Shown in pieces: positions 25,821 to 34,048 of a stretch of DNA of 64,000 bases. The notes under the pieces were generated by a model, which saw only the letters and a program-made list of their open reading frames with translations, ran no database searches and had not been told where the DNA came from. The stretch is from an uncultured Bacilli bacterium. Lineage in GTDB: Bacteria > Bacillota_I > Bacilli_A > RF39 > UBA660. The stretch's first letter is position 1, and each line of letters starts with the position of its first letter. The stretch is taken from assembly GCA_934141535.1 (NCBI GenBank), contig CAKPCH010000001.1, forward strand, positions 124,001 through 188,000, given 5' to 3'. A program made the position numbers and the translations under genes.

Positions 25821-27848
25821 TTACTTTGTATAGTCACAAGATGAACACTTTATTTCATTCTTTTTTATTGTTAACATACTATTACACTTAGGACATAATT
25901 CACCTGTTGGTTTATCCCAATATGCTTCCTTACATTTTGGATAGTTATTACATCCATAAAATATTTTACCCCTTTTACTTTTCTTTTCTATAATTTTTCC
26001 ATCACATTTAGGGCAATCACAAATTTCAACAACAGTTCTTTCACTTTGTTTTATATATTTGCACTTAGGATAATTACTACAAGCAACAAATTCACCATAT
26101 TTACCTTTTCTAATAACAAGTGCACTTCCACATTCTGGACAATCTTCTCCAGTTTTTTCTGCTTCTTTTTTAGGCATAGCATCAAATGCATTTTTAACAC
26201 TTGGTTCAAATTCATCATAGAAGTTTCTTAATACTTTTACATAATTTTCTTTACCTTCTGCTATAGAGTCTAAATCATTTTCCATGTTTGCTGTATATTC
26301 TACATTTATTAAATGACTAAAATATTCTTGTAATTTATCTGTTATTTCAAATCCTATATCAGTAGGTACAAATTTCTTTTCAACTAAATTAGCATAACCT
26401 CTTCTTTTTATTATATCCATAGTTGTAGCATATGTAGATGGTCTACCTATTCCAAGTTCTTCCATTTCTTTTATTAATTTTGCTTCTGTATAACGAGATG
26501 GAGGTTGTGTAAAGTGCTGCTCTTTATTAATTTCTTTTGAAACTAATACTTTAGAATTATAAGTTTCAAGAGGTGGTAAATAAGTATCTTTTGTGTCTTC
26601 ATATTCTTTATATACTTTTAAATATCCATCAAAATCTATTATTTGACCAGTTGCTTTAAATTGATAATTATTATTATCAAGTATTACAGTTGTACTTATT
26701 GCTTTAGCACTCTTCATTAATGAAGCAAGTGCTCTATAATAAATTAATCTATATAATTTATATTCATCATTTGTTAGGAATGGTTTTACATCTTGTGGTG
26801 TTCTATTAATACTAGTTGGTCTTATACCTTCATGAGCATCTTGAACATTTTCTTGCTTTTTAGCAACCTTAACACTACCTATATATTCTTTACCAAATTT
26901 AGATTCTATATATTTATAAGTAGAAGATACAAAATCTTGTGATAATCTAATAGAATCTGTACGCATATAAGTAATTAAACCTACTACTTCATTTTCAAGT
27001 TCAATACCCTCATATAATTTTTGAGCAACTTGCATAGTCTTTTTAGCATTAAATCCAAGTTTATTTGAAGCATCTTGTTGCATAGTACTAGTAGTATATG
27101 GAGGTTTAGATTGCTTTTGTTTTTCTTTTTTATCTACACTCTTAATTAAAAATGAATTACTTAAATTATTTAATACTTCATTTGCTTGTATTTCATCTTT
27201 AATTTCAAACTTTTTATTATTGTAATTAAATAGTTCTGCTTCAAATTCTGGAAACTTAGCAGTGATAGTCCAATACTCTTCTTTTTTAAAATCTTGTATT
27301 TCACGTTCTCTATCAACAATTAATTTGAGTGCTACACTTTGTACACGTCCAGCACTACTACCATCAGTTTTTGATTGAATTAATTTACTTAATCTAAATC
27401 CTATAATTCTATCTAGTATTCTTCTTGTTTCTTGACTATTTACTAAATTCTTATCTATTTTCCTTGCATGATTAAAAGCATCTACTACTGTATTTTTTGT
27501 TATTTCATTAAACACTACTCTATCATAATCTTTATCATTTAAATTTAAAACATTTTGTAAATGCCAAGAAATAGCTTCACCTTCACGGTCTGGGTCGGTT
27601 GCAAGATATACATGATCTACTTTTTTTGCCTCTTTTTTTAATTCATCTATTACTTTTTTCTTACCTTTCATAGTTACATAATCAGGTTTAAAATCATTAT
27701 CCACGTCTACTCCAAGTCCATATTTTCCATGAGTTGATAAATCTCTAACATGTCCTTTACTAGATAAAACTTTATAATCACTACCTAAATATTTTTCTAT
27801 AGGTTTAGTCTTACTTGGGGATTCCACAATAACTAAATTCTTAGGCAT
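25821..27848 (-). CDS. topA: DNA topoisomerase I
   Basis: This type IA enzyme relaxes negative supercoils. The Toprim domain starts at once (LVIVESPSKTKPIEKYLG) and includes the metal site DPDREGEAISWH near 82. The catalytic tyrosine is in GLITYMRTDSIR near 290, and GRPSTYATTMDIIKRRGY is near 467. Three C-terminal zinc fingers follow (about 575-675), with CPECG, CPKCDG and CPKCNS openings. At 675 residues it has the usual Firmicute length. Start ATG has AAAAAGGAG. In many Bacilli topA follows dprA; here it stands alone upstream of a terminator. Confidence 0.97.
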   Translation of the reverse strand: MPKNLVIVESPSKTKPIEKYLGSDYKVLSSKGHVRDLSTHGKYGLGVDVDNDFKPDYVTMKGKKKVIDELKKEAKKVDHVYLATDPDREGEAISWHLQNVLNLNDKDYDRVVFNEITKNTVVDAFNHARKIDKNLVNSQETRRILDRIIGFRLSKLIQSKTDGSSAGRVQSVALKLIVDREREIQDFKKEEYWTITAKFPEFEAELFNYNNKKFEIKDEIQANEVLNNLSNSFLIKSVDKKEKQKQSKPPYTTSTMQQDASNKLGFNAKKTMQVAQKLYEGIELENEVVGLITYMRTDSIRLSQDFVSSTYKYIESKFGKEYIGSVKVAKKQENVQDAHEGIRPTSINRTPQDVKPFLTNDEYKLYRLIYYRALASLMKSAKAISTTVILDNNNYQFKATGQIIDFDGYLKVYKEYEDTKDTYLPPLETYNSKVLVSKEINKEQHFTQPPSRYTEAKLIKEMEELGIGRPSTYATTMDIIKRRGYANLVEKKFVPTDIGFEITDKLQEYFSHLINVEYTANMENDLDSIAEGKENYVKVLRNFYDEFEPSVKNAFDAMPKKEAEKTGEDCPECGSALVIRKGKYGEFVACSNYPKCKYIKQSERTVVEICDCPKCDGKIIEKKSKRGKIFYGCNNYPKCKEAYWDKPTGELCPKCNSMLTIKKNEIKCSSCDYTK

Positions 27849-28055
27849 AATCCATCTCCTTTTTCTATTTATAATTTATACACTATAAAATTAGTTTTGT
27901 CAACTATTTATCTTTTCAACAACATTTAATAAAGCAATTAAAAATTATTTCTATTATTTAAATGTTCTAATAATATTATTTCATTATTGAATTATTTATT
28001 AATATTTTTATATAGTTTTTTAAATTTATAATTTTTTTATACTTATCTAGATAAA

Positions 28056-28082
28056 ACAAAAGAGAACTAGTATTTGTTCTCT
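28056..28082 (-). terminator. Rho-independent terminator after the pilin-type gene
   Basis: AGAGAAC pairs with GTTCTCT around an eight-base loop and is followed by TTTGTTTT on the minus strand. Confidence 0.75.
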
Positions 28083-28083
28083 A

Positions 28084-29028
28084 TTATATATCTGATTTAG
28101 ATAGTGTTATTACTGGACGGACACTAATAACGCTCGCACTGTTGATGGAACCAGTGCTCACGTTGCCAGAATTACTAACATACCAAGCGTTGGTAGAGGA
28201 AGCAGCCTGGGGCGTTGTTGTCCAGTAACCATTTACTCCTGATACTGGATGAGTTGTACTACTTAAGTAATCATATAGCCATGTTGGCAAATTATAAATA
28301 CCATTATTATTAAATGTTTTACCCGAAGCAATCGCTATTTGACTAGCACTTGGAAAACTTACTGTTACTCCTTCTTTGTTAAAGATACTCTTTATATGCC
28401 CTAAATAATCTTTACCAGTTGAAGCATTACTTCCTGTTGCTGTTATATTTTTACAAGTTTTATTACTAGTACCACCATCTGTACACCAAGCTGTTGTTTT
28501 AGGTACATACGAATCTGTATAGTTTTCTTTCATAATTAAACTTACTGTATCTGTATTATTTTCTAGCACAAAGAATGTATTTGTATAATTATCTCCTACT
28601 TTGCATTTATATTCATCTCCATAATTAAAACTTCCTGTTGGCACATTCCCTGTTGTTGATTCAGTTACTCTTTTACAAATACCACAAAAATCTTCTATAT
28701 ATTCATATGAATATTTTTTACCATCCATTGTTATTTTAACTGAACCATCCATAGTTTCTTTTGTTTGTGGATCCTTTACTTGATTAGCTTTTAAATACCC
28801 TTTATCAATTAAAGTATTTAAACTTACACAAGCAATTTTATTGTTTCTACCTTCTTCTATATAATACATTTCTGCTGCATGTTCTATTATATTTTTTTGT
28901 GTAGTTGATAATTTTTTCTCTGAATCATTTATTGTTTTACCTACTGATATAGTAACTATAGAAAAAATTATTGCAAGTATTACTATAACTGCTAAAAGTT
29001 CAATTAACGTAAAACCATTATCTTTCAT
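28084..29028 (-). CDS. Pseudopilin-type protein with hypervariable lectin-like domain
   Basis: The N-terminus is a class III/type IV prepilin: a short leader MKDNG, the cleavage motif GFTLIELLAV with Glu at +5, and a hydrophobic helix to about residue 30. A short pilin-like stalk with two cysteines follows (to about 115), then the shared domain from about 118 (CKRVTESTTGNVPTGSF) to the end (314), closing with GYWTTTP...SVRPVITLSK. A prepilin peptidase would process it, and it could sit in a pilus, a competence pseudopilus or the membrane. The shared leader cassette is absent. No pilus assembly genes are near. The 87-base cassette at 28123-28209 makes it the clearest candidate for a diversified, displayed tip domain. 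Confidence 0.85.
   Translation of the reverse strand: MKDNGFTLIELLAVIVILAIIFSIVTISVGKTINDSEKKLSTTQKNIIEHAAEMYYIEEGRNNKIACVSLNTLIDKGYLKANQVKDPQTKETMDGSVKITMDGKKYSYEYIEDFCGICKRVTESTTGNVPTGSFNYGDEYKCKVGDNYTNTFFVLENNTDTVSLIMKENYTDSYVPKTTAWCTDGGTSNKTCKNITATGSNASTGKDYLGHIKSIFNKEGVTVSFPSASQIAIASGKTFNNNGIYNLPTWLYDYLSSTTHPVSGVNGYWTTTPQAASSTNAWYVSNSGNVSTGSINSASVISVRPVITLSKSDI
28123..28209 (-). other. Putative DGR variable region VR3 (pilin-type gene)
   Basis: Twenty-nine codons lie between TACTGGACAACAACGCCC and GTCCGTCCAGTAATAACA. Codons such as TCC, ACC, AAC, GGC, AGC, TCC and ATC keep C at the third base, where this genome usually has T or A, and GCG and GTG appear. The last codon before the 3' anchor is AGT, where the other copies have GGT. 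Confidence 0.7.
28512..28639 (-). repeat. Near-identical segment shared with 9470-9597
   Basis: See the copy at 9470. Outside this stretch the two genes diverge quickly (toward 5': pilin stalk here, beta module there). Confidence 0.7.
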
Positions 29029-29099
29029 ATACTCATCTACTTTCTATAATTATTTTAATATAAAAAAAAGAAAAACACAAGATATTGTATCTTCCTTTA

Positions 29100-29328
29100 G
29101 GTTTAATTATTTAAATGATGATCCGATTTTATTAAGTATATGAGTGAAGAAGATGAAGCTAGATTACTTAAAAACACTTTAAAAGAAGATGCTTATCAAA
29201 CTGGTATTGAAGAAGGAAGGAAACAACAAAAACTAATAACAGCAAAAGAATTATTGAAAAATAATATACCAATAGACATTATAGTTAAATCTACTGGTCT
29301 TACGGAAAGCGAAATTAATAGCATCTAA
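29100..29328 (+). pseudogene. 3' remnant of an Rpn-family nuclease gene
   Basis: The sequence matches the 3' end of the intact gene at 54192-55043 from its AATTATTTAAATGATGATCC stretch through the stop and the terminator. Here one T is missing (GATCCGATT instead of GATCCTGATT), which breaks the frame. An open frame of 62 codons remains from 29140 (MSEEDEARLLKN). The Gln-Gly-Ile-Glu repeat block of the intact gene is absent. No start region or promoter is evident. It is a truncated copy left by duplication or by transposon-like movement. Confidence 0.85.
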
Positions 29329-29354
29329 AAAAGAATTGAAAAATTCTTTTTTTT
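29327..29354 (+). terminator. Rho-independent terminator of the Rpn remnant
   Basis: AAAAAAGAATT pairs with AATTCTTTTTT; the same hairpin follows the intact gene at 55042. On the minus strand it lies just after the end of the activase gene at 29353 and may serve it too. Confidence 0.75.
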
Positions 29355-30294
29355 AAACTTTTATACTCTTATCGCATCTATTACCGAAAGCATCTATTAA
29401 TTTATTATCTTTAAATATTTTAATTATTTCACAATTATTAGGACACCCTTTACATTCAAATCCTTTTGTTTCAAATTTGATTTTTTCTATATTTAAATTA
29501 AATTCCTTATTATCATTATTAGTTTTACTTGATAATATAGCTGCTCCTATAGCGCCCATTAAATGACTATTATCATCTACTATAACATTAGTATTTAATA
29601 TTTCATTAAAATATTTTACAACACCTTTATTTTTACTAACTCCTCCTTGAAATACTATAGGTTCTAATATTTTTTTACCATGACCTACATTATTTAAATA
29701 ATTTAATACAATACTTTTACAAAGACCTGCTACAATATCTTCTTTAGAATAACCAAGTTGTGCTTTATGTACTAAATCAGATTCTGCAAAGACAGTACAA
29801 CGAGCAGCAATCTTTACTGGATTTTTACTTTTGAGTGCTAAAGTGCCAAAATCTTTTATATCTACTCCAAGTCTTTTTGATTGACTAGATAAAAAAGAAC
29901 CGGTACCAGCAGCACACAATGTATTCATCGCATAATCTTTTATTATTCCATTATTAAGTAAAATAATTTTTGAATCTTGTCCCCCTATTTCTAATATAGT
30001 CTTGCAATCAGGATAATAATTTAAAGTACCATAAGCATGACATATTATTTCATTTTTTACTAAATTAGCACCCAGCATTAAACCAATTAATTTTCTAGCA
30101 CTCCCAGTTGTTCCTATACCACTTAATTTATAATTATTAGGTACATTTAAAGTATTAATAAGTTTTTTAACTGCACTTATAGGATTACCTTCTGTCCATA
30201 TATAATTAGAAGATAAAATATTATAATTCTCATCTATTATTACTCCTTTAGTAGAAATAGATCCTATATCTACTCCAAGATAACACTTTTTCAT
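29353..30294 (-). CDS. 2-hydroxyacyl-CoA dehydratase activase-like ATPase (HgdC/BadF type)
   Basis: The 313-residue protein has the ASKHA ATPase pattern: YLGVDIGSISTKGVIIDE at 4-22, ILEIGGQDSKII near 100 and GAIGAAIL near 247. Two cysteines match the bridging iron-sulfur ligands of HgdC (NTLCAAGTGSFL near 128, AARCTVFAESD near 166). A further Cys-rich tail (ECKGCPNNCEI near 280) is as in activase-related proteins. Such ATPases drive single-electron reduction of dehydratases. It overlaps the next gene by four bases (ATGA), so the two are coupled. The substrate is unknown. Confidence 0.88.
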   Translation of the reverse strand: MKKCYLGVDIGSISTKGVIIDENYNILSSNYIWTEGNPISAVKKLINTLNVPNNYKLSGIGTTGSARKLIGLMLGANLVKNEIICHAYGTLNYYPDCKTILEIGGQDSKIILLNNGIIKDYAMNTLCAAGTGSFLSSQSKRLGVDIKDFGTLALKSKNPVKIAARCTVFAESDLVHKAQLGYSKEDIVAGLCKSIVLNYLNNVGHGKKILEPIVFQGGVSKNKGVVKYFNEILNTNVIVDDNSHLMGAIGAAILSSKTNNDNKEFNLNIEKIKFETKGFECKGCPNNCEIIKIFKDNKLIDAFGNRCDKSIKV

Positions 30295-31352
30295 GAATAT
30301 TTCCTCATTTCTATCATATCTATAAAGGCTTCTAATCTAGTTTCTAAACCAACTTTAGAAGTATTTGTATCCATACTAAGAAAAAGTATAGGCATATTAT
30401 TTTCTTCACACATTTTATTAATAATGCTCATATTTCCTATTTCAGGAGTACAAAAACTAGATTTAATATGTATTATTCCATCATAATTATTATCTATTAA
30501 CCAAGATGTATAATAAATATTATCCATCGCATCTGCTCCCATTTTATATTTTATATTTTTTAATTTTTTTAAATATTTCTTACTTTTTCTTTTTTTCTCA
30601 AATAAAAGATAAGTTACATTAGTAAATCTTTTAATAGATACACCATAACTAATTAAAATATCTTCTATATTATAATTAGCTCTACTTTCCATTAATGTAT
30701 ATAATTCTCCTATTATTCCTATCTTTATATTATTAGTATTTTTTTTATTTTTAATATTCTTTATATTTTTAAAATGCTTTCTATAAGATTTATTTAAAGA
30801 AGTTAAACTTTTTACTTTACTAAAATCATTTAACATATTTAAAACTTCTTTTTTACTTTCACCCTTATTTATTTCATAACAAGAATTAAGTCTAACATAA
30901 TCATCTACTAAATCCATATATTTAACCATTTTCTTAGTTATTAATAAATAATATAAACTTTTTATAATATTTAACTTAGGATTTATTTCTTTCATTATTT
31001 TATATATTTTTTTTATATCTGTATGTCCCATACTTACAAGATTATAATATTTAAAATCATATCCTAAATCTTTTAAAATTTTTTCTTGTAGTGGATAGTA
31101 ATATCCATATCTACATCCACCACCCATTTGAATTAATGTATCAGCTCCCATATCTAAACACTCTATAAATGTACCTAAAGTATATTTAAATGGTGTACAA
31201 ATAAAATCAGGACTATATTTACTACCCAGTTCTATTGTATTAGAAGTAATACAAGGCACATCTAATATTTTACAATTACTAATATGGGAAAATAAAAACA
31301 TTACTGGTATATTATAATTTCCCATTAAAGGAAAGGCTATTGTCTTGTCCAT
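30291..31352 (-). CDS. 2-hydroxyacyl-CoA dehydratase-like (activase-related) protein
   Basis: The 353-residue protein resembles the HgdB-type half of the activase-related family. Cysteines in positions expected for iron-sulfur binding include DVPCITSN near 37, DFICTPFKYTLG near 55, GGGCRYGYYYP near 80 and IKSSFCTPEIG near 305. It ends in TGA inside the start of the activase gene. In many Firmicutes these parts are fused in one protein of about 1400 residues; here they are separate genes. The start follows GGTGATAAC. Confidence 0.8.
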   Translation of the reverse strand: MDKTIAFPLMGNYNIPVMFLFSHISNCKILDVPCITSNTIELGSKYSPDFICTPFKYTLGTFIECLDMGADTLIQMGGGCRYGYYYPLQEKILKDLGYDFKYYNLVSMGHTDIKKIYKIMKEINPKLNIIKSLYYLLITKKMVKYMDLVDDYVRLNSCYEINKGESKKEVLNMLNDFSKVKSLTSLNKSYRKHFKNIKNIKNKKNTNNIKIGIIGELYTLMESRANYNIEDILISYGVSIKRFTNVTYLLFEKKRKSKKYLKKLKNIKYKMGADAMDNIYYTSWLIDNNYDGIIHIKSSFCTPEIGNMSIINKMCEENNMPILFLSMDTNTSKVGLETRLEAFIDMIEMRKYS

Positions 31353-31377
31353 GTTATCACCATTTAATTATATGCAT

Positions 31378-31407
31378 AAAAAAAATAAGCATTAAACTTA
31401 TTTTTTA
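31378..31407 (-). terminator. Rho-independent terminator after the 31405 gene
   Basis: AAAAAATAAG pairs with CTTATTTTTT around an eight-base loop. It separates the surface-protein gene from the dehydratase-like gene downstream. Confidence 0.75.
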
Positions 31408-32688
31408 ATTTATTAAAGATTTTGAAATTGTTATTACTGGACGGACACCAAAATAGTTCGAAGTACTGACGATGCAGACATCGTCCAAGTTGCCGTTAAA
31501 GTAAACATACCACGCGTAGCGAGAGTCAGTAGCATTAGGCGTTATTGTCCAATAACCATACAATCCTGATACTGGATGAGTTGTATTATTTAAATAATCT
31601 TTTAACCATGTTGATAAACCTGTAACATAGTTCTTACCATTAAATGTTTTTCCTGAAGCGGTTGCTATTTGATTTGCACTTGGAAAGCTTACTTCTACTC
31701 CCTCTTTATTAAAGATACTCTTTATATGACCTAAATAATCTTTTCCATCTGGGGCTTCACTTCCTGTTAAAGTTATATTTTTACAAGTTGTGTTATCTGT
31801 TCCTCCATCTGTACACCAAGCAAATTTTGTTGGTACATATGAATCTGTAAAATTTTCTTTCATGATTAAACTTACAGTATCTGTATTGTTTTCTATTACA
31901 AAAAATGTATTTGTGTAACTATCTCCTACTTGGCACGTATATTCATCTCCATAGTTAAAACTTCCAGTAGGTACATTTCCTGTGGTTGATGTAGTCACTG
32001 CTGTACAAATTGGCTCTGTTGGTAGTGTTGGCATTCCACTTAAACTTGTTGAACCATATGTTAAATAAATACTACCAAAGTTTATTGTAAATAGGCCATC
32101 CGCTACTGCTGAGCCACTTGTATATTCTATTGTTACTTTTACTACTTCACTATTATTCTTTTTTAATACATGATTTGTTATATTTAGTGTTGTGTCTGTA
32201 TATGATGTACTTAACACTGTTGTTGTTACTTTTATTCCGTTACAGGCACTTTCCACCATTGATGCAGTTGTACCTGTTCCTGCTACACATTCTTTAAATA
32301 CTGATTTATTTTTTATATTATCAAATACTACGCTATTTAAATAAGCATCATAACTTCCTTCATTTCTTGCATAGAATGTGTATTCTACTTTTTCTCCAGG
32401 TGCAGTAAATGATGCACTTAAATTTTTTATTGTTGGATTTGTGGTGTTATCTATTGTTGGGGTTCCAGCATGGGCATTTCCGGTCTTTGTTATACTCACA
32501 TTAGTCGTTGAAAGTGATGTGCTGATACTTGAAAATACTACTTTAAAGTTACCTGAATCTGGTGTGATTGTAGCATTTCCTTTTACTGTTAGAGAACTTG
32601 AAAAGGATGCAAAAGATATACTTAAGCCTAATACACTTACCAAAGTTATTATTAATACTAATGTTGTATTTCTTTTATTATATCCCAT
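31405..32688 (-). CDS. TasA/CalY-like surface protein with hypervariable lectin-like domain
   Basis: The 427-residue product has an export signal (1-38), a TasA/CalY-like module (about 40-222), then the shared domain (about 227-427) with ICTAVTTSTTGNVPTGSF, GDEYTCQVGD, AWCTDGG and the end GYWTITP...GVRPVITISK. Its first two thirds closely match the gene cut by the left window edge. It has its own shared leader and its own terminator, although it sits between two genes of the dehydratase-activase group. The variable cassette is 31450-31536. Secretion and surface display are inferred from the signal and module. Confidence 0.87.
   Translation of the reverse strand: MGYNKRNTTLVLIITLVSVLGLSISFASFSSSLTVKGNATITPDSGNFKVVFSSISTSLSTTNVSITKTGNAHAGTPTIDNTTNPTIKNLSASFTAPGEKVEYTFYARNEGSYDAYLNSVVFDNIKNKSVFKECVAGTGTTASMVESACNGIKVTTTVLSTSYTDTTLNITNHVLKKNNSEVVKVTIEYTSGSAVADGLFTINFGSIYLTYGSTSLSGMPTLPTEPICTAVTTSTTGNVPTGSFNYGDEYTCQVGDSYTNTFFVIENNTDTVSLIMKENFTDSYVPTKFAWCTDGGTDNTTCKNITLTGSEAPDGKDYLGHIKSIFNKEGVEVSFPSANQIATASGKTFNGKNYVTGLSTWLKDYLNNTTHPVSGLYGYWTITPNATDSRYAWYVYFNGNLDDVCIVSTSNYFGVRPVITISKSLIN
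31450..31536 (-). other. Putative DGR variable region VR4 (31405 gene)
   Basis: Twenty-nine codons lie between TATTGGACAATAACGCCT and GGTGTCCGTCCAGTAATA. NNC codons dominate (GAC, CGC, TAC, AAC, GGC, GTC, TGC, ATC), with rare GCG and TCG. Against the copy at 9096, TCT, GCG-TGG, GTT, GGC, TTG and GTC-AGT are shared exactly, while the codons between them differ. Confidence 0.7.
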
Positions 32689-32693
32689 ATTTA

Positions 32694-32820
32694 AATCCTA
32701 CTTTCTATTTATAGTTTACCACATATTACTAATCATTTGCATTCATTAATAGTATAGTTATATTTTGACTACTCTTCATTATATAATTATCATATCGCAA
32801 AAGAAAGAAAAAAACAAGGT
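32694..32820 (-). promoter_or_regulatory. Shared promoter/leader cassette, copy 4
   Basis: A TATAAT box (32778-32783) followed by GAAGAGTAGTCAAA precedes a leader with TAATGAATGCAAA and TATGTGGTAAACTATAAATAG and the site AGTAGGA. It is nearly identical to the copy at 819-945. Confidence 0.6.
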
Positions 32821-32873
32821 AATATTTTCATAAAATATGAAAAATCTACTTGTCTATATACTTAATTATATAA

Positions 32874-33755
32874 TTATCTAGAATTAATAACATCAATAAA
32901 ACTTTCTAATCTTGTTTCAATACCACCACTAATAAAATTATCATCTATTACTAAGTTTATATTTGGTTTATCTATTTTTCTTATAACAAGTTCATTAACT
33001 AAACTATCCACACCACATGGAAAAACCGATAAGAAAATTATTCCATCTACATTATCAATAAAATCAACTATACTACTTACTAAAACTTTACTATATTTAA
33101 AATATAAACCAGGACATAATTTCTCATAACTTGATGAATCATAAAATATATCAGCACATATTATTTCTACATCAAGTTTTTTTAGTATATCTTTTATGTC
33201 TCTACTTATTAATTCATCATGTATATTATAAGAATGACCTACTAATAATATTTTTACTTTTTTAGAGTTTAATTTATTAATGTTTTTACTTATTTTTGAA
33301 TCTCTTATTTTATTTGCGCGTTTTAAAGCAAATTGATAAGCTTCTTTTATTTTATTCTTACTTATTTTTAATTCTTTACCTATTTTAAGTAATCCTAAAT
33401 ATTCTGTTTCACCATTTAATAAGTTTATATTATAATTTAGTATTTTTGTATCGATTAAATTATTAATAATATCAAAGAGTGCTAAAAAATTAGTACATGT
33501 TTGATTATCACGTCCATAGTTATCAACACGTGGTACTAATATATAATCTACTTTATCTTTTAAATATAATACATGTCCAATATAATTTTTTAATGATATA
33601 CACATTTCATCATTTGAATATTTTATTCCTAAATCTAATATTTCTTTATTAGTTTTAGGACTTATTACTACAGAAAATCCTAAATATTCAAAAAAATTAA
33701 TCCATAAATCTGAAAAATAATAATAAAACAAACCACGTGGTATTCCTATTTTCAA
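32874..33755 (-). CDS. Activase-related (DUF2229-like) protein
   Basis: The 293-residue protein matches the middle part of the large dehydratase-activase proteins: IGIPRGLFYYYFSDLWINFFEYLGF at the start, SPKTNKEILDLGIKYSNDEMCISLKNYIGH near 35-62, and late cysteines (KLCPGLYF near 215, SVFPCGVDSLV near 245). It is probably the first gene of a split operon with 30291 and 29353; a surface-protein gene now lies between. The start is placed at TTG (33753-33755) because AGGTGAT precedes it; an earlier GTG reading is possible. Substrate unknown. Confidence 0.75.
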   Translation of the reverse strand: MKIGIPRGLFYYYFSDLWINFFEYLGFSVVISPKTNKEILDLGIKYSNDEMCISLKNYIGHVLYLKDKVDYILVPRVDNYGRDNQTCTNFLALFDIINNLIDTKILNYNINLLNGETEYLGLLKIGKELKISKNKIKEAYQFALKRANKIRDSKISKNINKLNSKKVKILLVGHSYNIHDELISRDIKDILKKLDVEIICADIFYDSSSYEKLCPGLYFKYSKVLVSSIVDFIDNVDGIIFLSVFPCGVDSLVNELVIRKIDKPNINLVIDDNFISGGIETRLESFIDVINSR

Positions 33756-33821
33756 TTTTATCACCTATTAATTGTATGAAATAATTTTTATAGATAATAC
33801 TATTTAATGGGAGGAATTTTC

Positions 33822-33986
33822 ATGAAAAGTGATAAACAAACTATTAAATGTGATGTATATGACTGTTGCCATTGTGATGAAAAAAATGAGTGTTGTTGCT
33901 TAGATAAAATTAAAGTATGTAACTGCTCAGGTGATAATACTAAAGAAGCAACTATGTGTGATAGTTTTAAAGCTAAAGAAGACTAA
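33822..33986 (+). CDS. DUF1540-type Cys-rich small protein
   Basis: The 54-residue protein has eleven cysteines arranged as CDVYDCCHCDEKNECCCLDKIKVC and a later NCSG and MCDSF, with a strong GGGAGGAATTTTC site before the ATG. The pattern resembles DUF1540 proteins of Firmicutes, small metal-binding proteins of unknown role. It lies alone on the plus strand with its own terminator. Confidence 0.8.
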   Translation: MKSDKQTIKCDVYDCCHCDEKNECCCLDKIKVCNCSGDNTKEATMCDSFKAKED

Positions 33987-34006
33987 TGGTCTTCTTTACT
34001 TTTTTA
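33975..34006 (+). terminator. Rho-independent terminator after the DUF1540 gene
   Basis: AAAGAAGAC pairs with GTCTTCTTT around a five-base loop, followed by ACTTTTTTAT. Confidence 0.8.
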
Positions 34007-34048
34007 TATATTTGTAGTAAAATCTTTATATAAGAAACAGGTGACTAT

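Noticed and set aside
27849..28083. RNA gene between topA and the pilin-type gene
   Set aside because: About 230 bases of AT-rich sequence with no stable fold or recognisable RNA signature apart from the terminator at its end.
19552..30294. TGA read as tryptophan (Mollicute code)
   Set aside because: TGA ends genes at 19552, 25352 and 30291 at the expected C-termini, and tryptophans are TGG.
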